64,000 bases of DNA, taken from contig CM054062.1 of assembly GCA_028641055.1 (NCBI GenBank), forward strand, positions 186,929,958 through 186,993,957. Direction: 5' to 3'. Shown here piece by piece: positions 1 through 12,992 of the stretch (positions within the stretch are counted from its first letter, which is position 1; each line of letters begins with the position of its first letter). The translations under genes and the position numbers were made by a program. The notes beneath the pieces are model-generated. The model saw only the letters and a list, made by a program, of their open reading frames with translations. It was not told where the DNA came from and searched no databases. This DNA comes from Alopecurus myosuroides. Lineage: Eukaryota; Streptophyta; Magnoliopsida; Poales; Poaceae.

Positions 1-3000
1 TTCTTTTCAAAGGGTGGCAACATTGGATTAAGATCCAAGCACCACTACTACTGTTCACTTGGTCAAAATTTTACTTATTGAAATTGGTGATGAGATTCTT
101 CCGTCAATCCTTGTCCAGCTGCTCATAGTTGTCCATAACCGGGGACACGGCTAAGATCTTAGTTTGTTGACTCTGCAGAGCTTGTGCACTTTCACCCTTT
201 GTCTTCAATTAGCCCAAACATCCTATACACCCGGAGTGCATCATGGAAAGGAGAGAATCTAGACGAGATCTTTCAGAAGCAAGAATTCAACCCACCGGCA
301 AGACCCGTTCCACCTATAATTATGCTACATCTGCTTGTCAAGCCTGGGCTGAACCCTCACAACTTAGTTGATCAAGACAAAGCCCATATGTCAAAAGGCT
401 GCACGGGAAGCTACTAAACTTAGAAGGACATAGTAATCTCTTTGTTCCTGGGTGGCCATCCGCAAGTGACAACCTCAAGTGGAATAACCCTTAAACAAGG
501 GCCCTGAGGCAACACTCAACATAACCCAGTCTTACCACTTCCACCCAGGTGGTTCATTCATTAGTTATACTTAGGATTTTTCCTCAACATCTAGTAAAAC
601 AATTTGTAACATTGCATAGCACCTAATAAATTCTAAGGCTATCAAAATAACAAGGTAAAAGGGATGGCTACACACTACTAGGATAATAGCATAGCATAGT
701 ATAACTTAGTAAAATTTCCTATCATGCATACTAATCAAAATCAACTAATGCATATAGAAAATAATGGGTAGTTGATGGTGTGTTACTTGCCTTGTTGAAG
801 TTGGTGAAGATGTCACACTCTCTTCACAAAAGATCGTTGCTCTCCGTATAATCTATTCATTGAAAACACAATAACAAAATAAACAAACATCCTAGCAAAC
901 AAACATACAAGTGTAGAAAAACATACATAGCAACTAACATATCAAAAGGGGCTTAACCAAGTTGGTTAGGACAAGGTCTAGGTTTGAGTTGAAAGATTCA
1001 TTCTCTAGTGGTCTCATTCTTGTTAAGGCAATTCCAATGGTTTACTTGGGAAGGACTAGGTTGAGTTTGATGTGATCTAACTTTATTATAACCATACTTG
1101 TCGAGGAAGTTCCAAGAGTTCACTAAGAATAAACATATTACTTCTTCAACTAAAGTAATACATGCAAGCACTTGGTCATATTCACCTTCAAAAATATTTG
1201 GGTGACTATGTTAGTATTTTCCATTGTGGTTAGGGTAGGTCTACTAACTTCATCATCAAAGGGAAAATATTACTAAGTCTTGGGTTTTCCATTTGGGTCA
1301 ATGGTTGGACAAAAATAACTTGTTATTCTTCAACTTGTATGAATTGCTTCTAGTCCTCATGTGATTGCCTTCTTGAAGATCATCATCATGCCATCTAAGT
1401 TGTTTCCTTCCTTGGTGTGGTGCTTCTCTTGGTCTTGATAAATTCTTCTGGGCTTTCACTTCACTAATTGGTTTGGGTATGGGATGGGCACAAAATACCA
1501 CTAAGTCAAGAGAAAGAAAATAGGAAGAAAGATTAGAAAGAGAGGGAGATGCTTTTCTGAATTTCTTCACACTTGTATTTCCTTGAGTTTCTTATAGGTG
1601 TGGAGTCCATGTATTTTCTTCAAAACTTCTTCATTGATCTTCCTTGCAGCTCTTCATGTTGCCACCAAGTTGATTTTGAAGTTTCATTCTTGTGCTTGAG
1701 TCTTGATCTCCATTTGCTAACTTGATGGATTCTTGAAGCAAGAATAGGGGGATGGAGGAGTAGATAGAAACCTATGGTACTAGTGTTTGAGGTTCACTAC
1801 TTGGTCTCTTAGATGGTTTGCATACAAGGGACTTGGTCTTGGATTCAAAATGGCCACAACAAACAATGGTAGAAAGAAATAGAAACAAAATCTAAGACAT
1901 AATAACTAGATGGACTACTATGATGGATTTTTGGCTAAAATACATGGTCATGGTCCAAGGGTGTCCAAAATGGTTGGGCAAGGTTGTTTATGGTCCAAGG
2001 TTATCAAATGGAGCAATTTTGCAAAAGGAACTATATTGAAAATATTTACAGAATTAAATCTATGTCAAAATTACTCAAATATTCTAATTAATTCTAAATT
2101 CAATTTTAATTTGATCAAATATTATTTTGGGACAGAGGATATGAAAGTACACATTCTAAGGTTTCCAAATATATTTTATTTGCAATTTATGGATTTGTAG
2201 AATTTGAACTATGCCAAATTTCATCAAACAAGCATATTTGAATTTGAATAAATTTAATTTTGTCAAATTTGAATTTGGCCAGTGCCAAAAGTTTCTAGAT
2301 GTCAAGGGCTTTCCAAAAAGTCCAAGATTGCTAAATTTGGACTTATGTATCAAAAGTTATGTTAGATCTAAGTTGCAGGGACTAATCTGTAAAACTGCCA
2401 AATATTCTACCGGGAGAAAAATTCGAATAAAGGGCTGGCCACGTGGCCGGATCTGATTGGGCGCATCTACTGACTAGGTGCTGACTGGGATGTGCTGACT
2501 GGGCTTAAGTGATTTGATCTGGATCGTTAGATCCAGATCTGAGGGTGGCATACCCCTTCGGCTCAGGTCTAATCGTGTCCATCCAATTTAGATCCAAAGG
2601 CGCAGGGGCTAGGGCTTACCGTGGCAGCACTCCGGTGGCCAGAGATGGTGGAGACGGTGGTTCTCCGGCGACCCGAGAGGAAGAAAAAGACGATGGTGGC
2701 CTTCCGGTGGTCGCCTGACTCCGGGAAGACGATGAGAAGATGCAGAGCAGCACGGCGAACATGCGGGTGGCCACGCCGCGGTCGCTCGCTTCCTCGAGCG
2801 TTGGCGCCGAGCGGACGGAGGAGTTCTCAACTCCGGCGACTGTGGCGCCGTCGATTCTCTGCACAAACGATTAGGGAAAGTGCATCAGTGCGTGCGCCCA
2901 GGACAGGGGATTCAAAAGGGCCGAAAGAGGGAGACAGGGATGGGCTACGGCGGCCGCAATCAACGAAGAACATCGGCGGGTACTCTGGACTCCGGCGAGG

Positions 3001-4226
3001 AAATTCGGCCGAGAGGGGGCACGAAAGGGAGGGGGGAGAGGGGAAATGGGGAGCGGGAGATGGGCTATAAAGGGGGAGTTACGATTCTGCATTTGGTAGC
3101 CTTAAACTCGAGCAATCAAGCTCGAAAGAATTGGGTAGAAACGGAAGAGAGAGTTACGGCCAGGGCTTGATGATGATGACGTCATCATGACGTCATCCAG
3201 CCTTTTTCTTTTCTTTTATTTCTGTTTTTAATATCTTTTGTTTTATTAATCCAAAAGACCTCAAAATAATTTCTAAAATCTTGTAAAATTTATATCTTTC
3301 TGTTTAGAACATGTTTATACAATTTTGAACATATTTCAAAATTTATATTTTGGAAAATATAATTAAATCACTAATAGTACTTAAAGTCATTTTAAAAATT
3401 TGAAAATAATAAATTGATGTTATGGTCCAAATAAAATTTCAGAGACATTATACATGTCATATATAATTTTTCAAAGTCATTTTTACCTTCTTTTCATATT
3501 TTATAATTTTAAAATAAGGGTGCAACCTTAATAGCAATTTTATGCCATTTTCAAAGTAGAAAAATAATAAATTGAATATTTGGTAAAATAAAACCAGAGG
3601 CATATCATATTTGAAAATTATGTTTTCTCTAAGTCCCTTTTACCAAATAGTTTGGTGAAAAAGAGTTGGTTACTTAATACTTAACAGAGTAGTTAATAAG
3701 TGGTATAGTTGATTTTGGCTTTGAAATTATTTTGAATAAAACATATTATTTGATATATGAAGTATTATTAATAGATGGGTGTTGAAAACAACCATTTGGA
3801 GAACATATTGTTAAGAACCATTTAATACTCATTAAAGTTGGATAAAACATTTTATAGTCACATAATTGTTTTCAAGTTCATATTATATTTAATAATGGTG
3901 AAAATATTCATGAGGTTTGTAATTTTCAAGTTTTTAAAGCCATGAAAACATTTTCAAAGTATTGTTTGAGTTGGAAACATTTTATAGAATAGTGTTTGCT
4001 AAGGAGAAACTATCACTTTGAATTATGAACACTTAGTTGAAGGGGGTTTAGGGATTTTGGAAAACAGAGGCATTAATGAATTCTTAATTTCAATTTTCAT
4101 TGAGTTATGTATTGTTTCCTTTTGTTTCTTGCATCTTATTTGGTTTTTGGTGACTTGCATAACATGAAAACAAAAAGTTTCAAATTTTTGTGATTTTTGA
4201 GTTTTCCAAAAATCAGGGATGTTACA
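1..4226 (-). repeat. Element A left (3') LTR, truncated by window start
   Basis: Base 1 corresponds to base 6214 of the right LTR, so about 483 bp are missing. The copy ends GGGATGTTACA. It differs from the right copy by roughly two dozen scattered substitutions and small indels by eye, which suggests a fairly recent insertion. Composition runs from mixed sequence to AT-rich (about 2000-2400), then a GC-rich island (about 2440-3170), then AT-rich to the end. ORFs in the GC island change frame between the two copies, so I do not call them genes. Confidence 0.9.
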
Positions 4227-4228
4227 GA

Positions 4229-4263
4229 CTACCACCCTTAAAAGAAATCTCGTCCCGAGATTT
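4229..4263 (-). other. Element A polypurine tract with adjacent hairpin
   Basis: On the minus strand AAGGGTGGTAG (4239-4229) ends two bases before the 3' LTR and is the likely PPT priming plus-strand DNA synthesis. Directly before it is a perfect hairpin with arms AAATCTCG (4245-4252) and CGAGATTT (4256-4263) and loop TCC on the plus strand. A related hairpin sits at the same place in element C. Confidence 0.7.
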
Positions 4264-5102
4264 GGGAAGGTTAGAAAGAAAGATTTGGGTAATTGGATTC
4301 CAAAACAACTGGGTGGGCTACCACCCTTAAAAGAAACTTTTGTGGGTAGTCTATTTTCATTAGATTGGTGTGTAGATGGATTCTAGATTAGCTTGAGTAG
4401 ATCTTTCCTTTGTGGTAGAGGTGTAAACCAACATAGGTCTATTGAACTACCTTTGACACTGAGGGGTCACTCTTTGGGTCAATCAAAAAGCCTTTGGTTC
4501 ACTCTCAACTTGGTCTTTTGATATTCTTGACAATCTTCCATCTTGTTGTTGTCATCCTTGAAGGCAACATCATGCTATTTCTAACAAAACTCTCATGGTA
4601 GGAAAAATCTTCCATTGCTTGATAGCTCCAAGGTTAGCTTGATCCTTATTAGGCAGTTGGCATTGATCATGGATGTGATTGTTCCTTCACACAGAAGAAA
4701 GCAATTTTGATACTAGCATTACTCAAATGGGATGGCTTGTGTATCAATAGGGGTAAAGGTTGTATAATTCCAAATGGTTCTCACTATGGTTGGTGAATGA
4801 GTATGGTGTTGGGTTTGGTCTAGTAGGGATGAGTAGAGATTTAGAGAGATGGCTAAGGAAGGTTCTTATCCAAAATAGCAGATCAAGGAAACTCATCTTA
4901 CACATAACAAACATATAGCAACACATTCATCACACCAAACAACATAGTTTTAGGAAAACATCTAGTATAGTCATACCACACTCATTAGTACGATCAATAC
5001 TCTAATCGTGTTTCGTGTCTCACAACTTTTGTTACTTCTCATGGTGGTCTACTATTCAAGGCATGGTAACAACTTTCTTGATTTATTCCTCATGATAGGT
5101 CT
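4264..5102. other. Element A interior between PPT and accessory ORF, no gene seen
   Basis: AT-rich non-coding sequence where gag-pol would lie in an autonomous relative. I found no gag, protease, reverse transcriptase or integrase motif in it. Short ORFs here have no recognisable features. Confidence 0.6.
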
Positions 5103-5546
5103 TCAATACTCAGTCTTCACAATGATCTCCGCGTTCTTGTACATTGTAATCTCTTTTTCAAGAGTGTCGATCTCTTCTTCGGCTTCCTTGAGAATCTTCT
5201 TAGTGTTGTGAAGTCTCCACTTGAGTCTCTCAGTAAGTTCTTCAATAGCCCTCCATGCAGCACTTCTTGCTGAATCAAAGAATGTCAAATGCACCTCCTT
5301 GTTGGTAAGCATGCAATCTCCTCCCTTCTTGTGGTCGTACTCCTTGTTCATGTACAGATGAATCTGCACCCACCAATATTCAAGATCATCTTCCTCATCA
5401 ATGTAGGGAAAACCCCAATAGACTGCTGGTCCTTCAAATCCCATGATTGACATGAGATCCTTCAATGCTCTTGGAAAATCAGTGTCACATTCCAGGGTCA
5501 TGGTCATCATTGGTCCTTTCTTGAGTGATTCAATGATGTTGGTCAT
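5103..5546 (-). CDS. Accessory ORF of element A, 147 aa, related to the pre-gag ORF of element C
   Basis: This is the only convincing coding region in A. It starts about 170 bp inside the PBS. The first half carries a pattern that also occurs in the pre-gag ORF of element C (52404-53219): a Cys-acidic pair, then a Phe/Tyr-Pro, then L-[KR]-D-[ML] and a G-F pair, followed by an acidic stretch rich in Trp and Tyr. The last third (about residues 105-140) is a predicted coiled coil rich in Glu and Lys. There is no signal peptide or membrane segment. I do not recognise a named family, and function is unknown. A role in trans for packaging or regulation is conceivable but unproven. That it survives while gag-pol is gone is the odd point. 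Confidence 0.65.
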   Translation of the reverse strand: MTNIIESLKKGPMMTMTLECDTDFPRALKDLMSIMGFEGPAVYWGFPYIDEEDDLEYWWVQIHLYMNKEYDHKKGGDCMLTNKEVHLTFFDSARSAAWRAIEELTERLKWRLHNTKKILKEAEEEIDTLEKEITMYKNAEIIVKTEY

Positions 5547-5715
5547 CTAGAGATAAGAGTATACATTAGAAATGTACCATGGAAAGGAGTACGAGGAGAA
5601 ATGAAGATATAAAAGATTCCTTTGTGGAGTAGTTAATAGATAGTATGTTTTTATTCCTATGGCTTTTCCTATTCTAATCCAAACTTAGGGTCTCGAATCC
5701 TACAGGCAACAGAAT

Positions 5716-5727
5716 GCTCTGATACCA
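5716..5727 (-). other. Element A primer-binding site (tRNA-Met type)
   Basis: The minus strand reads TGGTATCAGAGC, complementary to the 3' end of initiator-type tRNA-Met. It lies three bases inside the 5' LTR edge at 5731 and fixes the element orientation. Confidence 0.85.
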
Positions 5728-5730
5728 TTT

Positions 5731-8700
5731 TGTAGCATCCCAACTTTTAATAAAGATGGAATACCTGTGTTATTGTGCTAGTCCCTGGATCAATTGCTAG
5801 CACCACAGTACAAAATGAAATATCATGCAAATGCATCAAATTCTATTACATCGCATGATCCAGTCTTTACAAAATAGGATTACAACTTGCATAGTCTTAG
5901 AAGACTAGCAGGAAGCTAAGACATACAGCGGAAAACATAGTACAACATTGAGCCCATCTTCTTCATGTGCCACAGGCAAAACATGTTGGCGATAGTCTCG
6001 AGATCCTAAACGAAATCCTCACTCGTCTTCAGAAATATCTGCAATATGGAATATGCAGCCACAAGGGAGTCAATACAATTTAATGTATTGGCAAGTAACA
6101 CTATGGTGGATATAAATGGCAAGACTAATACTACATGCTCATTTGGCTGTGTGGAGTTTTGGCTAAGTTTGCATAAAGCCAATTTTCTCCTATCTCTTTT
6201 GTAAAACAAAATTTTCTTTTCAAAGGGTGGCAACATTGGATTAAGATCCAAGCACCACTACTACTGTTCACTTGGTCAAAATTTTACTTATTGAAATTGG
6301 TGATGAGATTCTTCCGTCAATCCTTGTCCAGCTGCTCATAGTTGTCCATAACCGGGGACACGGCTAAGATCTTAGTTTGTTGACTCTGCAGAGCTTGTGC
6401 ACTTTCACCCTTTGTCTTCAATTAGCCCAAACATCCTATACACCCGGAGTGCATCATGGAAAGGAGAGAATCGAGACGAGATCTTTCAGAAGCAAGAATT
6501 CAACCCACCGGCAAGACCCGTTCCACCTATAATTATGCTACATCTGCTTGTCAAGCCTGGGCTGAACCCTCACAACTTAGTTGATCAAGACAGAGCCCAT
6601 ATGTCAAAAGGCTGCACGGGAAGCTACTAAACTTAGAAGGACATAGTAATCTCTTTGTTCCTGGGTGGCCATCCGCAAGTGACAACCTCAAGTGGAATAA
6701 CCCTTAAACAAGGGCCCTGAGGCAACACTCAACATAACCCAGTCTTACCACTTCCACCCAGGTGGTTCATTCATTAGTTATACTTAGGATTTTTCCTCAA
6801 CATCTAGTAAAACAATTTGTAACATTGCATAGCACCTAATAAATTCTAAGGCTATCAAAATAACAAGGTAAAAGGGATGGCTACACACTACTAGGATAAT
6901 AGCATAGCATAGTATAACTTAGTAAAATTTCCTATCATGCATACTAATCAAAATCAACTAATGCATATAGAAAATAATGGGTAGTTGATGGTGTGTTACT
7001 TGCCTTGTTGAAGTTGGTGAAGATATCACACTCTCTTCACAAAAGATCGTTGCTCTCCGTATAATCTATTCATTGAAAACACAATAACAAAATAAACAAA
7101 CATCCTAGCAAACAAACATACAAGTGTAGAAAAACATACATAGCAACTAACATATCAAAAGGGGCTTAACCAAGTTGGTTAGGACAAGGTCTAGGTTTGA
7201 GTTGAAAGATTCATTCTCTAGTGGTCTCATTCTTGTTAAGGCAATTCCAATGGTTTACTTGGGAAGGACTAGGTTGAGTTTGATGTTATCTAACTTTATT
7301 ATAACCATACTTGTCTAGGAAGTTCCAAGAGTTCACTAAGAATAAACATATTACTTCTTCAACTAAAGTAATACATGCAAGCACTTGGTCATATTCACCT
7401 TCAAAAATATTTGAGTGACTATGTTAGTATTTTCAATTGTGGTTAGGGTAGGTCTACTAACTTCATAATCAAAGGGAAAATATTACTAAGTCTTGGGTTT
7501 TCCATTTGGGTCAATGGTTGGACAAAAATAACTTGTTATTCTTCAACTTGTATGAATTGCTTCTAGTCCTCATGTGATTGCCTTCTTGAAGATCATCATC
7601 ATGCCATCTAAGTTGTTTCCTTCCTTGGTGTGGTGCTTCTCTTGGTCTTGATAAATTCTTCTGGGCTTTCACTTCACTAATTGGTTTGGGTATGGGATGG
7701 GCACAAAATACCACTAAGTCAAGAGAAAGAAAATAGGAAGAAAGATTAGAAAGAGAGGGAGATGCTTTTCTGAATTTCTTCACACTTGTATTTCCTTGAG
7801 TTTCTTCTAGGTGTGGAGTCCATGTATTTTCTTCAAAACTTCTTCATTGATCTTCCTTGCAGCTCTTCATGTTGCCACCAAGTTGATTTTGAAGTTTCAT
7901 TCTTGTGCTTGAGTCTTGATCTCCATTTGCTAACTTGATGGATTCTTGAAGCAAGAATAGGGGGATGGAGGAGTAGATAGAAACCTATGGTACTAGTGTT
8001 TGAGGTTCACTACTTGGTCTCTTAGATGGTTTGCATACAAGGGACTTGGTCTTGGATTCAAAATGGCCACAACAAACAATGGTAGAAAGAAATAGAAACA
8101 AAATCTAAGACATAATAACTAGATGGACTACTATGATGGATTTTTGGCTAAAATACATGGTCATGGTCCAAGGGTGTCCAAAATGGTTGGGAAAGGTTGT
8201 TTATGGTCCAAGGTTATCAAATGGAGCAATTTTGCAAAAGGAACTATATTGAAAATATTTACAGAATTAAATCTATGTCAAAATTACTCAAATATTCTAA
8301 TTAATTCTAAATTCAATTTTAATTTGATCAAATATTATTTTGGGACAGAGGATATGAAAGTACACATTCTAAGGTTTCCAAATATATTTTATTTGCAATT
8401 TTTGGATTTGTAGAATTTGAATTATGCCAAATTTCATCAAACAAGCATATTTGAATTTGAATAAATTTAATTTTGTCAAATTTGAATTTGGCCAGTGCCA
8501 AAAGTTTCTAGATGTCAAGGGCTTTCCAAAAAGTCCAAGATTGCTAAATTTGGGCTTATGTATCAAAAGTTATGTTAGATCTAAGTTGCAGGGACTAATC
8601 TGTAAAACTGCCAAATATTCTACCGGGAGAAAAATTCAAATAAAGGGCTGGCCACGTGGCCGGATCTGATTGGGCGCATCTGCTGACTAGGTGCTGACTG

Positions 8701-10441
8701 GGATGTGCTGACTGGGCTTAAGTGATTTGATCTGGATCGTTAGATCCAGATCTGAGGGTGGCATACCCCTTCGGCTCAGGTCTAATCGTGTCCATCCAAT
8801 TTAGATCCAAAGGCGCAGGGGCTAGGGCTTACCGTGGAAGCACTCCGGTGGCCAGAGATGGTGGAGACGGTGGTTCTCCGGCGACCCGAGAGGAAGAAAA
8901 AGACGATGGTGGCCTTCCGGTGGTCGCCTGACTCCAGGAAGACGATGAGAAGATGCAGAGCAGCACGGCGAACATGCGGGTGGCCACGCCGCGGTCGCTC
9001 GCTTCCTCGAGCGTTGGCGCCGAGCGGACGGAGGAGTTCTCAACTCCGGCGACTGTGGCGCCGTCGATTCTCTGCACAAACGATTAGGGAAAGTGCATCA
9101 GTGCGTGCGCCCAGGACAGGGGATTCAAAAGGGCCGAAAGAGGGAGACAGGGATGGGCTACGGCGGCCGCAATCAACGAAGAACATCGGCGGGTACTCTG
9201 GACTCCGGCGAGGAAATTCGGCCGAGAGGGGGCACGAAAGGGAGGGGGAGGAGAGGGGAAATGGGGAGCGGGAGATGGGCTATAAAGGGGGAGTTACGAT
9301 TCTGCATTTGGTAGCCTTAAACTCGAGCAATCAAGCTCGAAAGAATTGGGCAGAAACGGAAGAGAGAGTTACGGCCAGGGCTTGATGATGATGACGTCAT
9401 CATGACGTCATCCAGCCTTTTTCTTTTCTTTTATTTCTGTTTTTAATATCTTTTGTTTTATTAATCCAAAAGACCTCAAAATAATTTCTAAAATCTTGTA
9501 AAATTTATATCTTTCTGTTTAGAACATGTTTATACAATTTTGAACATATTTCAAAATTTATATTTTGGAAAATATAATTAAATCACTAATAGTACTTAAA
9601 GTCATTTTAAAAATTTGAAAATAATAAATTGATGTTATGGTCCAAATAAAATTTCAGAGACATTATACATGTCATATATAATTTTTCAAAGTCATTTTTA
9701 CCTTCTTTTCATATTTTATAATTTTAAAATAAGGGTGCAACCTTAATAGAAATTTTATGCCATTTTCAAAATAGAAAAATAATAAATTGAATATTTGGTA
9801 AAATAAAACCAGAGGCATATCATATTTGAAAATTATGTTTTCTCTAAGTCCCTTTTACCAAATAGTTTGGTGAAAAAGAGTTGGTTACTTAATACTTAAC
9901 AGAGTAGTTAATAAGTGGTATAGTTGATTTTGGCTTTGAAATTATTTTGAATAAAACATATTATTTGATATATGAAGTATTATTAATAGATGGGTGTTGA
10001 AAACAACCATTTGGAGAACATATTGTTAAGAACCATTTAATACTCATTAAAGTTGGATAAAACATTTTATAGTCACATAATTGTTTTCAAGTTCATATTA
10101 TATTTAATAATGGTGAAAATATTCATGAGGTTTGTAATTTTCAAGTTTTTAAAGCCATGAAAACATTTTCAAAGTAGTATTTGAGTTGGAAACATTTTAT
10201 AGAATAGTGTTTGCTAAGGAGAAACTATCACTTTGAATTATGAACACTTAGTTGAAGGGGGTTTAGGGATTTTGGAAAACAGAGGCATTAATGAATTCTT
10301 AATTTCAATTTTCATTGAGTTATGTATTGTTTCCTTTTGTTTCTTGCATCTTATTTGGTTTTTGGTGACTTGCATAACATGAAAACAAAAAGTTTCAAAT
10401 TTTTGTGATTTTTGAGTTTTCCAAAAATCAGGGATGTTACA
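5731..10441 (-). repeat. Element A right (5') LTR, complete, 4711 bp
   Basis: It begins TGTAGCATCCC and ends GGGATGTTACA on the plus strand. A GC-rich island lies at about 8650-9390 and AT-rich DNA at 9415-10441. In element orientation the first kilobase would be U3. The putative promoter is at about 9280-9410, leaving about 3.5 kb of transcribed R-U5 that includes the GC island. A core word CTCTGCAGAG...TGCAC at 6384-6402 has counterparts in elements C, D and F at similar distances from the LTR edge. Confidence 0.92.
9280..9410 (-). promoter_or_regulatory. Element A LTR promoter candidate: two TGACGTCA boxes upstream of a TATA-like site
   Basis: The plus strand has TGACGTCA at 9392-9399 and 9403-9410. 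The minus-strand TATA-like site CCTTTATAG lies at 9288-9280, about 105 bp downstream in element orientation. TGACGTCA is the CRE/as-1 type site bound by plant bZIP (TGA/CREB-like) factors. The same arrangement is in the left LTR (3066-3072, 3177-3184 and 3188-3195). Promoter activity is inferred. Confidence 0.5.
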
Positions 10442-10446
10442 ATAGG
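10442..10446. repeat. Probable target-site duplication of element A (ATAGG), right copy
   Basis: The five bases directly after the terminal TTACA. The partner copy is beyond the left window edge, so it is inferred from the 5-bp duplication rule for gypsy elements. Confidence 0.45.
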
Positions 10447-10472
10447 ATTTCTATTTCACTAACCTATTAATC

Positions 10473-11296
10473 ATGAATACTTCTAGTGATGTTGTTGTGC
10501 AGCCCAAGAAGAGGAATGATGATGAGGTGGTGAAGTGGAAGGATTTAGAAGAGACGAGGGATCAATTGACTAAAAGAATTGACACAAAAAATGCTAAGTT
10601 ACATAGATTGATTGATAATACTGGTGTTGAGCTTGATAATACTATTCAGAATTTGTGGTTACAAGTAGATGGAGTTTCAAATAAAGCTACGAGTACTCAA
10701 GCACTAGTCACTACTATGCAAACATCTCTTACTACTTTGACCCAACAAATTGCAGCTTTGTCCACATTGGTAAATAAGAGGCTCCCTGTTCCTGAGGATA
10801 ATGCTAAGTTACATACAGTGATTGATAATACTGGTGTTGATCTTGATACTACTATTCAGAATTTGGGGTTACAAGTAGATGGAGTTTCAAATAAAGCTAC
10901 GAGTACTTAAGAACTAGTCACTACTATGCAAACATCTCTTACTACTTTGACCCAACAAATTTCAGCTTTGTACACATTGGTAAATCAGAGGCTCCATGTT
11001 CCTGAGGATAATGCTAGTGTCCATGTGGAACATGATAATGAAGAGGTGCATAATGACCCACAAGGCAAAGGTGGCGGAGGTAGAGGCAATGCAGGTGGTC
11101 GTAGCTTTGGCATGTCGAGGAGCATCCAACTTCCAGAAAACAACTGTGAGGATGATGGATTGGGGAAACCAAAATTTCTGCTTCCTACTCTCAACTTTGA
11201 TAATGATGATGTAGAGGAATATCTTATGTGGGAATTGAAAATTGAAAAACTATGGACGATGCATGAGTATACTATGAAGATAAAATTTAAGCTTGC
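10473..11296 (+). pseudogene. Host element H gag, N-terminal part
   Basis: It starts MNTSSDVVV and has a coiled-coil region built from a 70-residue tandem duplication, then a Gly-rich spacer and the start of the gag core (PTLNF...YLMWELKIEKLW). An in-frame TAA at 10908-10910 falls in the second repeat unit. The reading frame runs up to the insertion point of element B at 11296 and resumes after it at 18120. Gag forms the particle shell. This copy is non-functional because of the stop and the insertions. Confidence 0.75.
10591..11010 (+). repeat. 210-bp tandem duplication within host gag
   Basis: Unit 1 (10591-10800) and unit 2 (10801-11010) are in-frame copies, each encoding 70 residues beginning AKLH and ending LPVPE or LHVPE. 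Their identity is high but not complete. The duplication doubles a predicted coiled coil. Confidence 0.85.
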
Positions 11297-12876
11297 TGAT
11301 ACGTTATAAATGTATCCATAATTTCTCATGTTCCATGTTGTTTTCATACTATATGCTATATGTTTCCTATACACTTTATGCCATTTTTATCGATTTTTTG
11401 GGACTAACCTATTGACAAGATGTCACAGAGCCACTTCCTGTTTTCTGCTGTTTTTTATTTCAGAAACGTTGTTCTCAAGATTTGAAAACCAAAAGTCTTA
11501 AAAATCTGTCGTGCACACGGAGTCCGGAGGGGGGCCATGGGGGCCCCACACCATAGGGCGGCGCCCCCCCTCTGGCCGCGCCCAGGGGTGGTGTGGGCCC
11601 CCAGGCCACCCACCGATGTTGCCCTTCCGCCTATTTATACCTCTTCACGGGTGAACCCTAAATACACGATCCTTTTCCACCAAAAATATCGACAGTCGCC
11701 GTCATCGTCAACCCTAGTTAGGGAGGGTTCTGGAGCTCTCCCCGGCACCCTGCCGGGAGGAGGAATCATCACCGGAGGCATCTACAACACCAAGCCCACC
11801 TCCGGAATGATGTGTGAGTATTTCATCCTTGGACTACGGGTCCATAGCAGTAGTTAGATGGTTGTTCTCTCCTCTTTATGCCTCATGTTTAGATCTTGTG
11901 ATCTGGCTAACATGATCAAGATCATCTTGTTGTAATGCTACATGTTGTGTTTGCTAGGATCCGATGAATATTGAATGATTTGTCCAATGATTATCAATCT
12001 ATCATGTTTTATGCATGCATATGTTATTTATGATCTTGCATGCTCTCCGTTGCTAGTAGATGCTCTGGCCAAGTATATGCTTATAACTCCAAGAGGGAGT
12101 ATTTATGCTCGATAGTGGGTTCATGCCTCCCTTTTACTCACGGGGCGGGGATGTGTTGTTGCCATTAGGGAGAAAACAATAATGTTTAGATTGTTTACAT
12201 TACACACTTTGATTAATGCAATTATCTGTTGCTTGCAACTTAATACCCCAAGTTTGCTCAAATGACTTTCTAGGGGTGGATTATTAGTCATAGATGCAGT
12301 TGGATAACGGTCTATGAATCTTGTTGTAATGCCCGCATGAATCACATAGTAATCATCATGTCATGCATATGCACTACGGTGCAGCCTTTATATCTGTCAA
12401 CTGCCCAGCTATAATTTGTTTACCCAACATGCTATCTATCTGTTCTGGAGAGACACCACCAGTGAACTGTGGACCCAGGTCCATTTCCTTTATACTGATA
12501 ATACAACCATTGCAATCACTGTTTTCATACTGTTACTAATGTTTTCCTACTGCCATCACTGTTCTCTTTTCATCTACTGCAAACAAGTATTGTTTTCCAC
12601 ACCATAACTTTAACCTCCTTGTTTTCAGAAAACCAGTGAGATTGACAACCTCACTGCTTTTTTGGGGCAAAGTGATTTTATTGTGTTGTGTAGGTTCCAC
12701 GTTGCTGCTGAACCGGTAATGCGCCCTGCCAATATCAGCTGCGTCAACCTTCGGAAGTGATTTCTTTCTCCTACTGGTCGATTAACCTTTGGTTTCTTTC
12801 TTAGGGAAGCTTCCTATTGTTCTCTTCATACCTTCCTCTTGGGGTCTACCAACGAACGTGTGTTACACGCGCATCA
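11297..12876 (+). repeat. Element B left (5') LTR, 1580 bp
   Basis: It starts TGATACGTTATAAATG and ends ACACGCGCATCA. A TATA-like TATTTATA lies at 11632-11639 after a GC-rich stretch, a likely LTR promoter. The right LTR has the same box at 16861-16868. Confidence 0.88.
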
Positions 12877-12887
12877 AGCTAATTTTA

Positions 12888-12905
12888 TGGCGTCGTTGCC
12901 GGGGA
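12888..12905 (+). other. Element B primer-binding site (Athila type)
   Basis: TGGCGTCGTTGCCGGGGA, close to the primer site usual in Athila-group elements. It lies 11 bases inside the LTR edge. Confidence 0.7.
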
Positions 12906-12992
12906 GAAAGAGGATTTTTGCAAGGGGAGTCTCTCACTTCAAATATATTTACTTTGTTTTAGTTTTGCTTAGTTTATTTTATTTTTTCTTGT

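Larger units (their letters stand above)
1..10441 (-). mobile_element. Element A: non-autonomous long-LTR gypsy element, left end cut by window
   Basis: Two long direct repeats (1-4226 and 5731-10441) flank a 1504-bp interior. The repeat ends are TGTAGCATCCC and GGGATGTTACA, an imperfect 11-bp inverted pair. The plus-strand word GCTCTGATACCA three bases left of the right repeat is the complement of a tRNA-Met primer site, so the element reads on the minus strand and the right repeat is its 5' LTR. The interior has a PPT, a small accessory ORF and the PBS, with no gag or pol. This is a large-LTR deletion derivative of the LARD type. It inserted just upstream of the gag start of the decayed host element H. 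The missing left part lies outside the window. Confidence 0.9.

Noticed and set aside
2609..3170. Overlapping GC-rich ORFs in the element A LTR as genes
   Set aside because: The matching region 8822-9385 shifts frame through small indels. There is no domain, and ORFs open on both strands in low-complexity GC DNA.
1..10441. Segmental gene duplication (1-4226 against 6214-10441)
   Set aside because: Terminal inverted bases, primer site and PPT show these are LTRs.
11537..11857. ORF in the left LTR of B and its counterpart at 16736-17047
   Set aside because: The two copies differ by indels and premature changes. It overlaps the LTR promoter and start region and has no domain.
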